Virus record (IMG/VR): IMGVR_UViG_3300028800_000159
Span: 1 to 44,281 of that record
DNA length: 44,281 nt
Reading direction: 5' to 3' (one strand)
DNA from: a virus
Below are positions 28,302 through 36,562 of this stretch, one piece after another. Numbering within the stretch: the stretch's first letter is position 1; each line of letters begins with the position of its first letter. The position numbers were made by a program, and so were the translations under genes. The notes under the pieces are model-generated. The model was not told the DNA's origin and did no database searches. It was given only the letters and a program-made list of their open reading frames with translations.

Positions 28302-29825
28302 TTACTGGCTTGCCTGGGCCTGCAGGTGGAACTGGGTCAAAACGGCGAACACGCGCAGCCCGCCGACATAGTATGGGTCGAACAGCGTGTCGACGCGCGA
28401 CGGATCCTGCGAATTGCGCTGCACGATCAGCCCCCGGATGAACAGGTCAGGCCTTTCCACCCAATTGCTGGCGACCATGCTGTTGTAGTCGGCAATCATC
28501 AGGCTCTTGATGACGCCCGGCGTGACCACGACGGGCGTGTCGCCGTTCGGCGTCGCCGCGATCGGCGTGCCGTCGTCGGCCAGCAGGGCGCGCGGCAGTT
28601 GCGTGGTGACCGCCGCCTTCAGCCGCCGGATCACTGCCATCGACAGATACATCGTCTCGGTGTCGAGATAGGACGTGTCCGACTGGCCGTAGCGGTTGCT
28701 CTGGTAGGTGGTGACCGCGCGCATGCACTGCGGGCCAGAACCGGTCGGCTTGTCGAGCGCGATGCCGACGGAGAGCAGCGCCTGCGCGCTGGCGAAGCCG
28801 ATGTCCTGGTCAGGCCTCTCGCAGAGCACGCCATAAGCCAGCAGGGTCTGCAACGGCCGGTTCGGCTGCGCCTTCAGGCTCGGCACCGAGGCGCCGAGGC
28901 GCGCCGCGCCGCGCAGGAACGCCGGAGAGGGGCTGGAAGAGGTGACACCGAGCACGGTGAGGTGCTGATCGTTCAGCGCCGCGCCGTAGCTCTGCAGGTT
29001 CGCTACCGTATCCTGCTTGGCGGTCCACACATGGCCATAGACCTGCGCGGCGTAGCTCCATCGGCCGGACGTGTCGTTCATCAACGCGCTGGTGAAGCCG
29101 AGCGAAACGGTGTCGCTGTACGGGCTGTAGATGAAGTCGAATGCCGCGCTGCCCAACCAGGTGGAGATGTTGGTCAGCGACGGATCGGTGGCGCCGCCGG
29201 TCATGGCGACGATGGTGACCGTGAGTCCGGCCGGGGTCACCTGGCCGCCCTTGCCGCCAAGGCGGTTCAGCAGGATGGACATCTGATTTCCGACCGTGCC
29301 GCCGTTGGTGGCGGTGAGCGGCACGCTGCCGCTGCTCACCGTGCCGGGGCCCATCGGCAACGGCGCCTGGGCAGCGGCCAGGGTGATCGCCGCGGCCACG
29401 TTGGTGGCGATCGCCGCGGCCGCCTGGCCGCTGGTGACGCCGACCTGGATGTCGGTTCCGGCGAGGGTCAGGAACAGGGTGCCGTTGACCGACGCGGTGC
29501 CGGCGATGGTGATGCTGCCACCGGCCTTGGTGGCGCCGCCGGCGTCCGCCAACGGCAGCGCCCACACCTCGCCCACCGGATCGTTCGCCTTGTAGGCGGC
29601 GATCATCGCCGTGAGCTGCGAATCGTAGCCGTACTGCGAACCCGCCCAGTCGGTCGAGGCGACGAAGCTCGGCACCGGCGTGGCCGGCACGCTTGCGCTG
29701 GCCTGGCCCACGATGAGGGTGCGCTGCACGGGCTGCGAGCTCGCCGCCTGGGTGGGATCGAACTCCGCGTAGAACAGCGGCACCCGGAGATTCGGCGGGA
29801 TATTGCTGAAGACGATGTCGGACAT
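28302..29825 (-). CDS. Tail sheath protein (Mu gpL-like), 507 aa
   Basis: Defines the phage as contractile-tailed. It starts with FSNIPPNLRVPLFYAEFDPT, has the middle SWLGSAAFDF/YSPYSDTVSL-type core region (WLGSAAFDFIYSPYSD) and the C-terminal WVERPDLFIRGLIVQRNSQD segment that closes the sheath fold. An inserted beta-rich domain (about 100-195) is usual in this family. Length is close to Mu gpL (495). Confidence 0.9.
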   Translation of the reverse strand: MSDIVFSNIPPNLRVPLFYAEFDPTQAASSQPVQRTLIVGQASASVPATPVPSFVASTDWAGSQYGYDSQLTAMIAAYKANDPVGEVWALPLADAGGATKAGGSITIAGTASVNGTLFLTLAGTDIQVGVTSGQAAAAIATNVAAAITLAAAQAPLPMGPGTVSSGSVPLTATNGGTVGNQMSILLNRLGGKGGQVTPAGLTVTIVAMTGGATDPSLTNISTWLGSAAFDFIYSPYSDTVSLGFTSALMNDTSGRWSYAAQVYGHVWTAKQDTVANLQSYGAALNDQHLTVLGVTSSSPSPAFLRGAARLGASVPSLKAQPNRPLQTLLAYGVLCERPDQDIGFASAQALLSVGIALDKPTGSGPQCMRAVTTYQSNRYGQSDTSYLDTETMYLSMAVIRRLKAAVTTQLPRALLADDGTPIAATPNGDTPVVVTPGVIKSLMIADYNSMVASNWVERPDLFIRGLIVQRNSQDPSRVDTLFDPYYVGGLRVFAVLTQFHLQAQASQ

Positions 29826-29837
29826 GCCTGCCTCTGT

Positions 29838-30389
29838 CTATGGAGTGGCGAGAGTCACGCCGGCGCTGATCGGCGGCGTGCCGTTGGGCGGGGTGGTGGT
29901 GAAATTGACGCCGCCGAGCTGCTGCACGACGCGCGGGGGGTAGATTTCGCGCCAGGTGCACTCGACCAGCAGCCGGCCATCGCCGACGGCCTGTTCGGCT
30001 TCCGGCTTGAACGCCCGCACCACGCGCGTGCTGCTGATGTTCTGCACCAGGCGGAGCCATTCGCTGTCGCGGAACAGGCAATCCTTCACCTGCGCGATCA
30101 GGGCGTCGACGCCGGCGACGACGTCCGCGCGTCCGGCGCGGCGCACCAGCGCCTGCACGATGATCTGGCAGGTGACGTCGAAGGCCGGCGCGGTGCCGGC
30201 GCGGCTGGCGGTCGCCCCGCTTTCGTCGGCGAACACGCTGATGAGCTGGCCGACGCTGCTTTGGATGGCGTCGATCCGCTCATCCTCGACCGGCACCTGG
30301 GCGCCATCGAGCACCAGGCCATAGGCCCGCAGCGAGGCCACCGCCGCGCGGCGGACGCGGGTGGTATGATCTTCGGTCGGCGTGATCAC
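29838..30389 (-). CDS. Mu gp37-like tail protein, 183 aa
   Basis: GTG start overlapping the gpFII-like stop. Located directly before the sheath, where gp37 lies in Mu. VRRAAVASLRAYGLVLDGAQ and the DVTCQIIVQALVRRAGRADV helix fit tail terminator/gp37 proteins, which cap the tube before head joining. The assignment rests on position and general pattern. Confidence 0.6.
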   Translation of the reverse strand: MITPTEDHTTRVRRAAVASLRAYGLVLDGAQVPVEDERIDAIQSSVGQLISVFADESGATASRAGTAPAFDVTCQIIVQALVRRAGRADVVAGVDALIAQVKDCLFRDSEWLRLVQNISSTRVVRAFKPEAEQAVGDGRLLVECTWREIYPPRVVQQLGGVNFTTTPPNGTPPISAGVTLATP

Positions 30390-30745
30390 TGGCTCACCGG
30401 ATCGGGCGGCAGCGGAGCGACACTAGCCTGCGCGTCGGTGCGCCAGCGCAGCCGGCACATCGCAGCGCCGACGCCGTCTGGATGCACTTCAGTGATGACG
30501 TAGGCGATGCCGCGCAGCAGCAGCGCATCGCGCTGGGCCGGCTGGCCGGGCCATTGCGACAGGCGGATGGAGATTTGCGGCGTGATCTCCACGACCTCGG
30601 CCCCGTCCTGGAAGCGCACGTCCTTCGCATTGTCGAAGAACTTCACCGGCACCCGCCAGGCGATTCCGCCCACGGGTGTCCAGAGCGCCCACTCACCGAA
30701 AGCGTCATCGGCGGCGGCCAGGACGGTGGCGTCGAGATCGATCAC
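30386..30745 (-). CDS. Head-tail joining protein (lambda gpFII-like), 119 aa
   Basis: GTG start. The sequence DDAFGEWALWTPVGGIAWRV, the VEITPQISIRLSQWPGQPAQ core and DALLLRGIAYVITEVHPDGV are typical of gpFII attachment proteins, and length matches lambda FII (117). Joins the completed head to the tail tube. Confidence 0.75.
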   Translation of the reverse strand: MIDLDATVLAAADDAFGEWALWTPVGGIAWRVPVKFFDNAKDVRFQDGAEVVEITPQISIRLSQWPGQPAQRDALLLRGIAYVITEVHPDGVGAAMCRLRWRTDAQASVAPLPPDPVSQ

Positions 30746-30748
30746 GGC

Positions 30749-30919
30749 TCAGGCGGCCGGAGCGGCCTGGCCTTCGACGTGGCCAAGATTCTGCAGCTCG
30801 GCCGCGTGCTCGGACGGCAGATGCACGACGTCGCCTTCCAGGAAGACGTGCGCCGTGCCGCCGGTGTGGACGGTGACCCCGGGGTTCACCGTCACCGGGG
30901 TCTTCTGGATGGTATCCAT
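30749..30919 (-). CDS. Small head-region protein, 56 aa
   Basis: ATG 30919 with GGAG six to seven bases upstream. Starts MDTIQKTPVTVNPGVTVHTG; the rest is a short beta-rich chain ending in an Ala/Pro tail. The stop lies just before the FII start. Similar short proteins occur between the major capsid and joining genes of several phages and may be capsid-associated; no family is recognised. Confidence 0.6.
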   Translation of the reverse strand: MDTIQKTPVTVNPGVTVHTGGTAHVFLEGDVVHLPSEHAAELQNLGHVEGQAAPAA

Positions 30920-31016
30920 TGCGGTTCTCCGAAAGGAAGAGAGCGCTTTCGGCAGCGCAAGGGGGCGCTGCCTGTCGCTTGCCTCGCCGCGCCGGCCCAG
31001 GGCCGGCGCGTCTGGT

Positions 31017-32267
31017 CTACGCGACCTTCGCGGCGAGCAGCGCGTTGACGCGCGAGGGAACCACCAGCGGCGCGCTCTGCATCAGCAGGTGCCGGCGGCT
31101 CGGGTTCTTCTCCACCCAGGTCTTCGGCGCAAAGGCCAGCGCCCCATAGGCGAAGTCTTCGTCCATGATGGCGCCAAACGCTCGCACGCCCTCGAGGCTG
31201 CGGCTGCCCATCAGCACGTAGTTCGCCGGCAGCATCGGCGTCTCGTAGGAGAGCGTGACGTTGCTGGCCGCCGCGGTGGTCACCGGGGAGGTCGAGGCGA
31301 TGGTGACCGTCGAGCCACTGACCGCGCTGACCACGCTGCCGGCGGCGATGCCGTTCGCGGTGCCCTTGGAATCGGTGGTCGCCAGCGTCGCGCCGACCGC
31401 GATCGTGCTGCCGGCCGGGACGGTCAGGGTGCGGGTGCCGCTGCCCCACGTGCAGTTCATGGCCTGGTCGACGAACCAGTCGTTGTAGACCCACAGGCGA
31501 TACTCGCCCCACACACCCTTGAACACGGCGCCCTGGATCGGTGCCGTGCCGCCGAACTCGATGCGCGAGTCGCCGGAGCGCTGGTACCAGACACTCTGCT
31601 GCACGCGGCTGTCGAGCAGGAAGAGATCGAAGGACTCGGTGGTGAACACGATGTCGGTCGGCGCCACGCCGCTCTTCTGCAGCACCAGGCGCGCCCAGGT
31701 CTCGATCCACTGCGTCGGCGTCGGGCTCGAGGTCGCAGTCCAGGGCGAGTTGGTGCCGGCGGAGCTGATATCCACGCTCAGCGCCGCGTCGCGGTTGAAG
31801 TTGAGCTGCACGGTCTCGAAGCCGTCGCCGCTCACCGTATAGCTGCCGTAGGTCAGCGCATTCGCCGCCATCCACTCGAGGCGCCGCTGCACCATCTGCA
31901 CCTGGTCTTCCATTTCGAAGGCCAGGTTCTGGGAGATGCGCTCCTCCGCCGACAGCGCGCCGCCGATGCGCTCGCCGATCGCACGCATCACCGGCTTGCG
32001 GAAGTCCGGCGTGCGCAGATCCTTAATGTAGGCAGGGCGGAAGGTGTTGGTCTGGAACTTGCGCCCCTCGACCGGCTTGCCCTCGACCAACGGGGAGACG
32101 AACGGCGCCATCCGGCGCAGGCCGACATCGACGTCGATCGATACCAATTCCGTATCGAACTCGATCGTGTTGGGGAAGAAGGTCTGCAGCAGAAACTGGC
32201 TGGGAAGCTTCAGGTTTCGCACCACGTGCACCAGCACATTGGTGTCGAAGATCGGGTCGATCGGCAT
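31017..32267 (-). CDS. Major capsid protein (lambda gpE-like, HK97 fold) with inserted domain, 416 aa
   Basis: Starts IDPIFDTNVLVHVVRNLKLP with the usual gpE N-terminus, then VEGRKFQTNTFRPAYIKDLR and QVQMVQRRLEWMAANALTYG (conserved E family helix). Compared with lambda gpE (341 residues) it is about 75 longer; the extra is a Thr/Ser/Ala-rich, beta-type segment at about 271-341 (RTLTVPAGSTIAVGATLATT...), inserted before the conserved YETPMLPANYVLMG end. It is the building block of the head, decorated by the gpD-like protein encoded upstream. Confidence 0.85.
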   Translation of the reverse strand: MPIDPIFDTNVLVHVVRNLKLPSQFLLQTFFPNTIEFDTELVSIDVDVGLRRMAPFVSPLVEGKPVEGRKFQTNTFRPAYIKDLRTPDFRKPVMRAIGERIGGALSAEERISQNLAFEMEDQVQMVQRRLEWMAANALTYGSYTVSGDGFETVQLNFNRDAALSVDISSAGTNSPWTATSSPTPTQWIETWARLVLQKSGVAPTDIVFTTESFDLFLLDSRVQQSVWYQRSGDSRIEFGGTAPIQGAVFKGVWGEYRLWVYNDWFVDQAMNCTWGSGTRTLTVPAGSTIAVGATLATTDSKGTANGIAAGSVVSAVSGSTVTIASTSPVTTAAASNVTLSYETPMLPANYVLMGSRSLEGVRAFGAIMDEDFAYGALAFAPKTWVEKNPSRRHLLMQSAPLVVPSRVNALLAAKVA

Positions 32268-32344
32268 GTTGAACTCCGGGGAAAGCGCGGCCGCGCCGCG
32301 GATTTATGGGAAACCCGGTCGCCGCGACCGCGGCGGCCCAAGCG

Positions 32345-33046
32345 TCAGAGGATCGCGTTGGCGATCGCGCCGGTCTTGATGACGAGGGCGCGGCCGGCCT
32401 GCATCAGCGCCTGCTTGACGCCCTGGATCGTAAGCCCGGCCCCGAGCGTGAGATAGTTGCCGTCGAATTCGCCGCGGACATAGACCGGGCAGGTCAGGGC
32501 GCCGCCGGAGGCGTCGGTGTCCTCGGCGAGGATCGCCCAGTTCTTGGGGTCCTGGCTGCCGTCGGTGGCGGTGCCGGTCACCTTCACATAGGCAGCGGTG
32601 CCGGCGCCGGCGACGGGCTCGATCACGATCGAGAAGCCGTCGTTGGCGGCGATGCCGGCGCCCGTGGTGACGGTGAAGCCGATCTGGTTCGAGGTGAACG
32701 GCGTTCCGACGGTGCCCGCGGACCCTACCTGCTCGCCGGTCGGATCGGTCACGGTGAAGGCGGTGGCACCGGTCAGCAGGACGTAGTAGGTGCCCAGCCG
32801 AACGGCGGCGCCGACCGACGGCGCGCTGATCGTCTCGGCGCCGGCGTTCGCGCCGCCGGTGGAATTCACGGCGGTTGCCACCGCCGCGTAGAGGCTCGCG
32901 GTCTGCTGGCCGACCAGAGTGCCGCGGACGCAATTCTGGCCACTCGCCAGGGTCACCGAGTCGGTGACGATCTCGGCACTGCCACCGATCAGTTGATCGG
33001 GATTGAAGATGCTGTTCGACAGCATCGGTTCGAAGGTATAGGGCAC
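32345..33046 (-). CDS. Head decoration protein (lambda gpD-like), 233 aa
   Basis: The N-terminus (LSNSIFNPDQLIGGSAEIVT) and C-terminus (VYVRGEFDGNYLTLGAGLTI) correspond to lambda gpD, which is only 110 residues. The extra 95 residues (about 57-150) form an inserted beta domain of the kind found in many larger decoration proteins (TYYVLLTGATAFTVTDPTGE). Stabilises the expanded capsid. Located between scaffold and capsid genes, as in lambda. Confidence 0.75.
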   Translation of the reverse strand: MPYTFEPMLSNSIFNPDQLIGGSAEIVTDSVTLASGQNCVRGTLVGQQTASLYAAVATAVNSTGGANAGAETISAPSVGAAVRLGTYYVLLTGATAFTVTDPTGEQVGSAGTVGTPFTSNQIGFTVTTGAGIAANDGFSIVIEPVAGAGTAAYVKVTGTATDGSQDPKNWAILAEDTDASGGALTCPVYVRGEFDGNYLTLGAGLTIQGVKQALMQAGRALVIKTGAIANAIL

Positions 33047-33122
33047 GGCCGAAAGCTCCTTGTGTTGGTGGCGACTTGCGCCGGTTTCATCGGCACGCGA
33101 TCGCGTGCCTGGTCAGCCGCGG

Positions 33123-33755
33123 TTACTTCTGGGCGGGCTTCAGGCCGCGGGCCTGCTCGTAGAGATCGACGATATGCGCGGCGATCGCTGCGGTGCTGCC
33201 CTGCGCGGGGCCGCTCGGTGCATCGATACCGACGTTCGGCACCGCCGCGGTGGCCATGCGATCGGCCAGACGGCCGGCCTTCGGCGCAGCGCCACCGGAC
33301 TTCAGCACGGCGATCGCCTCGCTGCGGGGGAGCGAGGTGCCGAAGGCGAGCTGCGCGGCCAGCGCGGTGTTGAGCGCCGCGGCCGGATCGGCGAAGATGG
33401 CGGCGCAGCGGGCGCGCTCGCGCAGGCGAGCCGATCGGGCCTTCTTGCCCTTCTTCATTTCGTCGCGGTCGTCGTCGTCGTCGCCTTCTTCATCCTCGTC
33501 GTCGTCGCCGTCACCGTCCGGATCCTTGTCCGACGCCTCGGTTTTGGCGTCTTCATCGTCTTCCGCCTTGTTCTCTGCCGATTCTTCGTCTTCAGCCTGC
33601 TTTTTGGCCGCTTCTTCGTCAGCGGCCTTTTTCGCGGCCTCTTCGTCTTCGGCTTTCTTCTTCTTGGCCTCTTCGTCTTCGGCCTTTTTGGCATCGGCAC
33701 TGCCGATACCGATCAGGTGGGCGAAACTCGTCGCCCGGGCGAGCACGGTGCTCAT
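33123..33755 (-). CDS. Putative capsid scaffolding protein, 210 aa
   Basis: Start ATG 33755. The N-terminal 110 residues are charged repeats built on KKAEDEEAA units, almost certainly a coiled coil; then an acidic run (DPDGDGDDDEDEEGDDDDDR) and a conserved-looking helical C-terminus (ERARCAAIFADPAAALNTAL; FGTSLPRSEAIAVLKSGG). It follows the S49 protease, where lambda encodes the scaffold Nu3 inside the C gene; here it is a separate gene 25 bases downstream. The DNA carries direct repeats (GCCTCTTCGTCTTCGGC at about 33637 and 33667). Confidence 0.65.
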   Translation of the reverse strand: MSTVLARATSFAHLIGIGSADAKKAEDEEAKKKKAEDEEAAKKAADEEAAKKQAEDEESAENKAEDDEDAKTEASDKDPDGDGDDDEDEEGDDDDDRDEMKKGKKARSARLRERARCAAIFADPAAALNTALAAQLAFGTSLPRSEAIAVLKSGGAAPKAGRLADRMATAAVPNVGIDAPSGPAQGSTAAIAAHIVDLYEQARGLKPAQK

Positions 33756-33780
33756 TGACTGCTCTCCAGCGGTTGTTGGG

Positions 33781-34653
33781 TTAGCCCAGTTGGGCAATGA
33801 GTTCGACGAACGCAGCGTCAGGCGCCGCCACTTCATCGGCGAAGCCGATCGACACGCCGGCCGGGCCCTGGAAACAGCCGGCCTCGGTAGCCTTCACGGC
33901 CTTCGGCGTCAGGCCGCGGTTCCGTGCCACCGTGGCGACGAACAGGTCGCCGGTGGCATTCACGTCGGCCTGGAACTTCGCGCGGGCCTCGTTGCTCAGC
34001 GGCGCGATGTCGGCGCCATCGGCCTTGTGGGCGCCATAGGTGATCAGCGTGACGGCGATGCCGGCAGCGGTCAGCGCCTTCGAAAGGTCGCAGTGCATCA
34101 TGATCACGCCGACGCTGCCGACGCCGCCGGTGCGTGGCACGGTGATGTGCGTGCAGGCCGAGGCGATGGCATAGGCCGCCGAATAGGCGCCTTCATCGAG
34201 GATGGCCCAGATCGGCTTTTCGCCGGTCTCGCGCGCCGCATAGATCGCGTCGGCCAGGTCGAAGCAGCCGCTGACCTCACCACCGGGACTGTCGATATCG
34301 AGCACGATCGCGCGCACCGCAGGATCGTCCCAGGCCATCGCGAACAGCGCCTTGATGCCGTCGTATCCGGTCATGCCCGAATACGGATGCAGCGAGCCAA
34401 GGCGGTGCACCAAGGTGCCCTCGACCGGGATCACTGCCACGCCACTGAGGACGCCGTACGGCTTGTAGTCCGCCGGTTCGCCGGGCTCATCGACCGGCCC
34501 CAGGCTGACCTCGGCGCCGTCGGCATGGAACAGCCGCCCGACGCCGAAGCGATCGGCGAGGGCGGCCATGATAACTTCGGCCTTGTCGGGAAGGATCGCC
34601 AGCGGCCGGTTGAACAGCCGTTGCGCCAGCATCGGCAGGCGATGTGCGGTCAT
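33781..34653 (-). CDS. Head maturation protease, S49 family (lambda gpC-like), 290 aa
   Basis: The SppA-like Ser/Lys dyad is visible: nucleophile Ser158 in DEGAYSAAYAIAS and general base Lys210 in TYGAHKADGAD. The region GVAVIPVEGTLVHRLGS and VLDIDSPGGEVSGCFDLAD is the conserved S49 core. Shorter than lambda gpC (439) because the scaffold portion is a separate gene. ATG 34653 overlaps the portal stop. Confidence 0.85.
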   Translation of the reverse strand: MTAHRLPMLAQRLFNRPLAILPDKAEVIMAALADRFGVGRLFHADGAEVSLGPVDEPGEPADYKPYGVLSGVAVIPVEGTLVHRLGSLHPYSGMTGYDGIKALFAMAWDDPAVRAIVLDIDSPGGEVSGCFDLADAIYAARETGEKPIWAILDEGAYSAAYAIASACTHITVPRTGGVGSVGVIMMHCDLSKALTAAGIAVTLITYGAHKADGADIAPLSNEARAKFQADVNATGDLFVATVARNRGLTPKAVKATEAGCFQGPAGVSIGFADEVAAPDAAFVELIAQLG

Positions 34654-36314
34654 GTCGGCTGCGGCCTTTCGGGCTTCGCGGAAACGTCGCTGGCGGTGGT
34701 GCCTTCCTGGTCGTTGCCGATCTCCTGGCCAAACCAGGTCGGCTGGGGTAGGTCGAGCGCCTTGAAGCGATCGCGCTCGATGGCGCGCTGGTAGACGTTG
34801 TCTTCCCAGTCCATGCCCTGTTCGGCGCATTCCTGCTCGAGCGTGCTCAGCCCGGCATCCATGCGCAGCACCGCGGCCTGGGCCTCCTTGACGGGATCGA
34901 TCCAGCCGCGCGGCGGGCCCATCCACATGCAGGCCGCATACTCAGCGCGGGCCTCGGCGAAGTCCGGCGCGCCGGCTGGCATCGGCAGCTCGCCGCGGTC
35001 CATCGCCTCTTCCAGGAAGGCGCCGTAGACCGGCGAAGCGAAGCCGGTGCCGAAGTCGATGCGGCGACGGTTCAGGGTTTTCCAGGCTTCCAGCAGCGCG
35101 GCCCGGGCGGACGAATAGTTCACATGCGACCAGTCCTGGCTCAACTGTTCCGCCGTCATGCCGGTGGCCGCCGCCAGGTTGCGGATGGCGGCGAGCTCGA
35201 ACACGCCGTAGCTGGTCGATGGGCGCTTGCTGTCGACGGCGTGGATCTTTTCGCCGGGCCGCAGCACGGGCAGCACGCCGTCCATGACACGCAGGCGGCT
35301 GTCGTGCATCGGCGCCGGACCGTCATCCTTGTCCGACTGCTCGGTGCTGCCCAGCGCGTCCTGCAGGGCGTTGATGTCGGCGTCGCTCTCGACATAGGCA
35401 GCGAACACGCTGTTGACGATCGCGGCCTGCAGCTCGGCCTGGTCGAACTGGGACAGCATCTTCATGCGGCCGAGGATCGGCGCGAAGATGCCGCCGGCGG
35501 CGCGGTGCTGGGCGGGACGGTCGCTGTCGTAGTCGTGGATGATGACCGGCCGGCCCCAGTCCGTCTCGCGCTCGATGCGGTCCCAGATCACGGAGGCGGC
35601 GGCGTTGAACCAGTCGCCCTGATGCGCGCGGCGGATGTGATAGGCGACGGCCGCACCATAGTCGTCGATTTCGACGCCGGCGCGGCGATGGATGGTGTCG
35701 ATGCCGAGCTGCGGGTTGCTCAGCCGGTCGGTGTCGATGAGCTGCAGCGCGGTTGAATATTTCGCGCGGCCGTAGCCCATGCGTTCGGGCAGCCAGAGCA
35801 GGATGGCGAGCGATTCGCCGTCCACCAGCTTCTGGCGGAAGGCGAGGCGGAACAACTGCGGGATGGTGTAGCGGCGGCCGCCGTCGCACCAGCGTGCCGG
35901 GTCGGTCGACCAGGACCGCCAGAGGGCCTCGGCGGTGCGGCCGAATTCGTCGGCCCAGGTGCGGTCTAGGGTCTTCGATTGCAGGCGCAGAGCCCGCCAG
36001 TCCGGCTTGGCGACCGCCCGAAAATCGGCGCCGACGACACTGTCGAGGATGCGCGTGACAGTGCCGGCGGCCCAGCCGTCGTTGCGCACCAGGTCGCGGA
36101 CACGGGAGACGATGACGTCGCGGGCGAAATTGATCTCGACGTCGGGCGAGGCAAGGTAGGCGTTCCAGTCGCGCGTTTCCGGCCCGCTGTAGCCGCCGGC
36201 ATCGTAGGCGGTGGCGCCCTCGCCCCGGATCATGCCGATCCGCCGGCGCTGCGGGGTGCTGGCGGGCTTTGGCGCGATGGTGAGCGGATTGCCCAGGGTG
36301 TCGATCAAGGTCAT
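34650..36314 (-). CDS. Portal protein (lambda gpB-like), 554 aa
   Basis: Lambda-type portal: VSRVRDLVRNDGWAAGTVTR, the RSWSTDPARWCDGGRRYTIP segment, AVAYHIRRAHQGDWFNAAAS and AAATGMTAEQLSQDWSHVNY are diagnostic of the family. Twelve copies form the head vertex through which DNA is packaged. ATG 36314 overlaps the gpW stop. Length is normal (533 in lambda). Confidence 0.9.
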   Translation of the reverse strand: MTLIDTLGNPLTIAPKPASTPQRRRIGMIRGEGATAYDAGGYSGPETRDWNAYLASPDVEINFARDVIVSRVRDLVRNDGWAAGTVTRILDSVVGADFRAVAKPDWRALRLQSKTLDRTWADEFGRTAEALWRSWSTDPARWCDGGRRYTIPQLFRLAFRQKLVDGESLAILLWLPERMGYGRAKYSTALQLIDTDRLSNPQLGIDTIHRRAGVEIDDYGAAVAYHIRRAHQGDWFNAAASVIWDRIERETDWGRPVIIHDYDSDRPAQHRAAGGIFAPILGRMKMLSQFDQAELQAAIVNSVFAAYVESDADINALQDALGSTEQSDKDDGPAPMHDSRLRVMDGVLPVLRPGEKIHAVDSKRPSTSYGVFELAAIRNLAAATGMTAEQLSQDWSHVNYSSARAALLEAWKTLNRRRIDFGTGFASPVYGAFLEEAMDRGELPMPAGAPDFAEARAEYAACMWMGPPRGWIDPVKEAQAAVLRMDAGLSTLEQECAEQGMDWEDNVYQRAIERDRFKALDLPQPTWFGQEIGNDQEGTTASDVSAKPERPQPT

Positions 36315-36562
36315 CCGAGGCGGATCCCGATGGCGCGGCGGGCGCGATAGCCGAGCTGGGTCTGCAGGCTTTCGATGTAGCTCCGCAGCGAGCCGAGCTG
36401 CCCCTGGTTGTAGGTGACGCTGCGGCTGCCGGCTCCTTCCGCGTACGTCACGGTGGTCACCTGCGAGCCGCGCACCAGGTCGTGCAGCGCTTTCTGGGCG
36501 GCAGCGAGGTTCGCCTGCAACGTGGCCTGCGGCAGAAGCGGAGGAGGCGGACGGCGGATCAT
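36311..36562 (-). CDS. Head-tail joining protein gpW-like, 83 aa
   Basis: Sits between terminase and portal, exactly where lambda W is. ATG 36562 overlaps the terminase stop. The pattern of one helix (LAAAQKALHDLVRGSQ), a short beta-hairpin (TTVTYAEGAGSRSVTYNQG) and a second helix (LRSYIESLQTQLGYRARR) is the gpW fold; lambda gpW is 68 residues. Confidence 0.8.
   Translation of the reverse strand: MIRRPPPPLLPQATLQANLAAAQKALHDLVRGSQVTTVTYAEGAGSRSVTYNQGQLGSLRSYIESLQTQLGYRARRAIGIRLG

Noticed and set aside
28161-30503. 780-residue open frame on the plus strand across sheath genes
   Set aside because: Antisense shadow of the gpM/gpL/gp37 region in GC-rich DNA; the product is an Arg/His/Ala-rich string without domains and the minus-strand genes are clear families.
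30507-32456. 649-residue plus-strand open frame
   Set aside because: Shadow of capsid, FII and small head genes; low-complexity composition.
33601-33700. Short tandem repeats as a CRISPR or recombination array
   Set aside because: They are in phase with the coding frame and explained by amino-acid repeats in the scaffold protein.
33193-34794. 533-residue plus-strand frame with long Ser/Ala/Phe repeats
   Set aside because: The Ser-rich repeats are the antisense reading of the KKAEDEEAA repeats of the scaffold gene.
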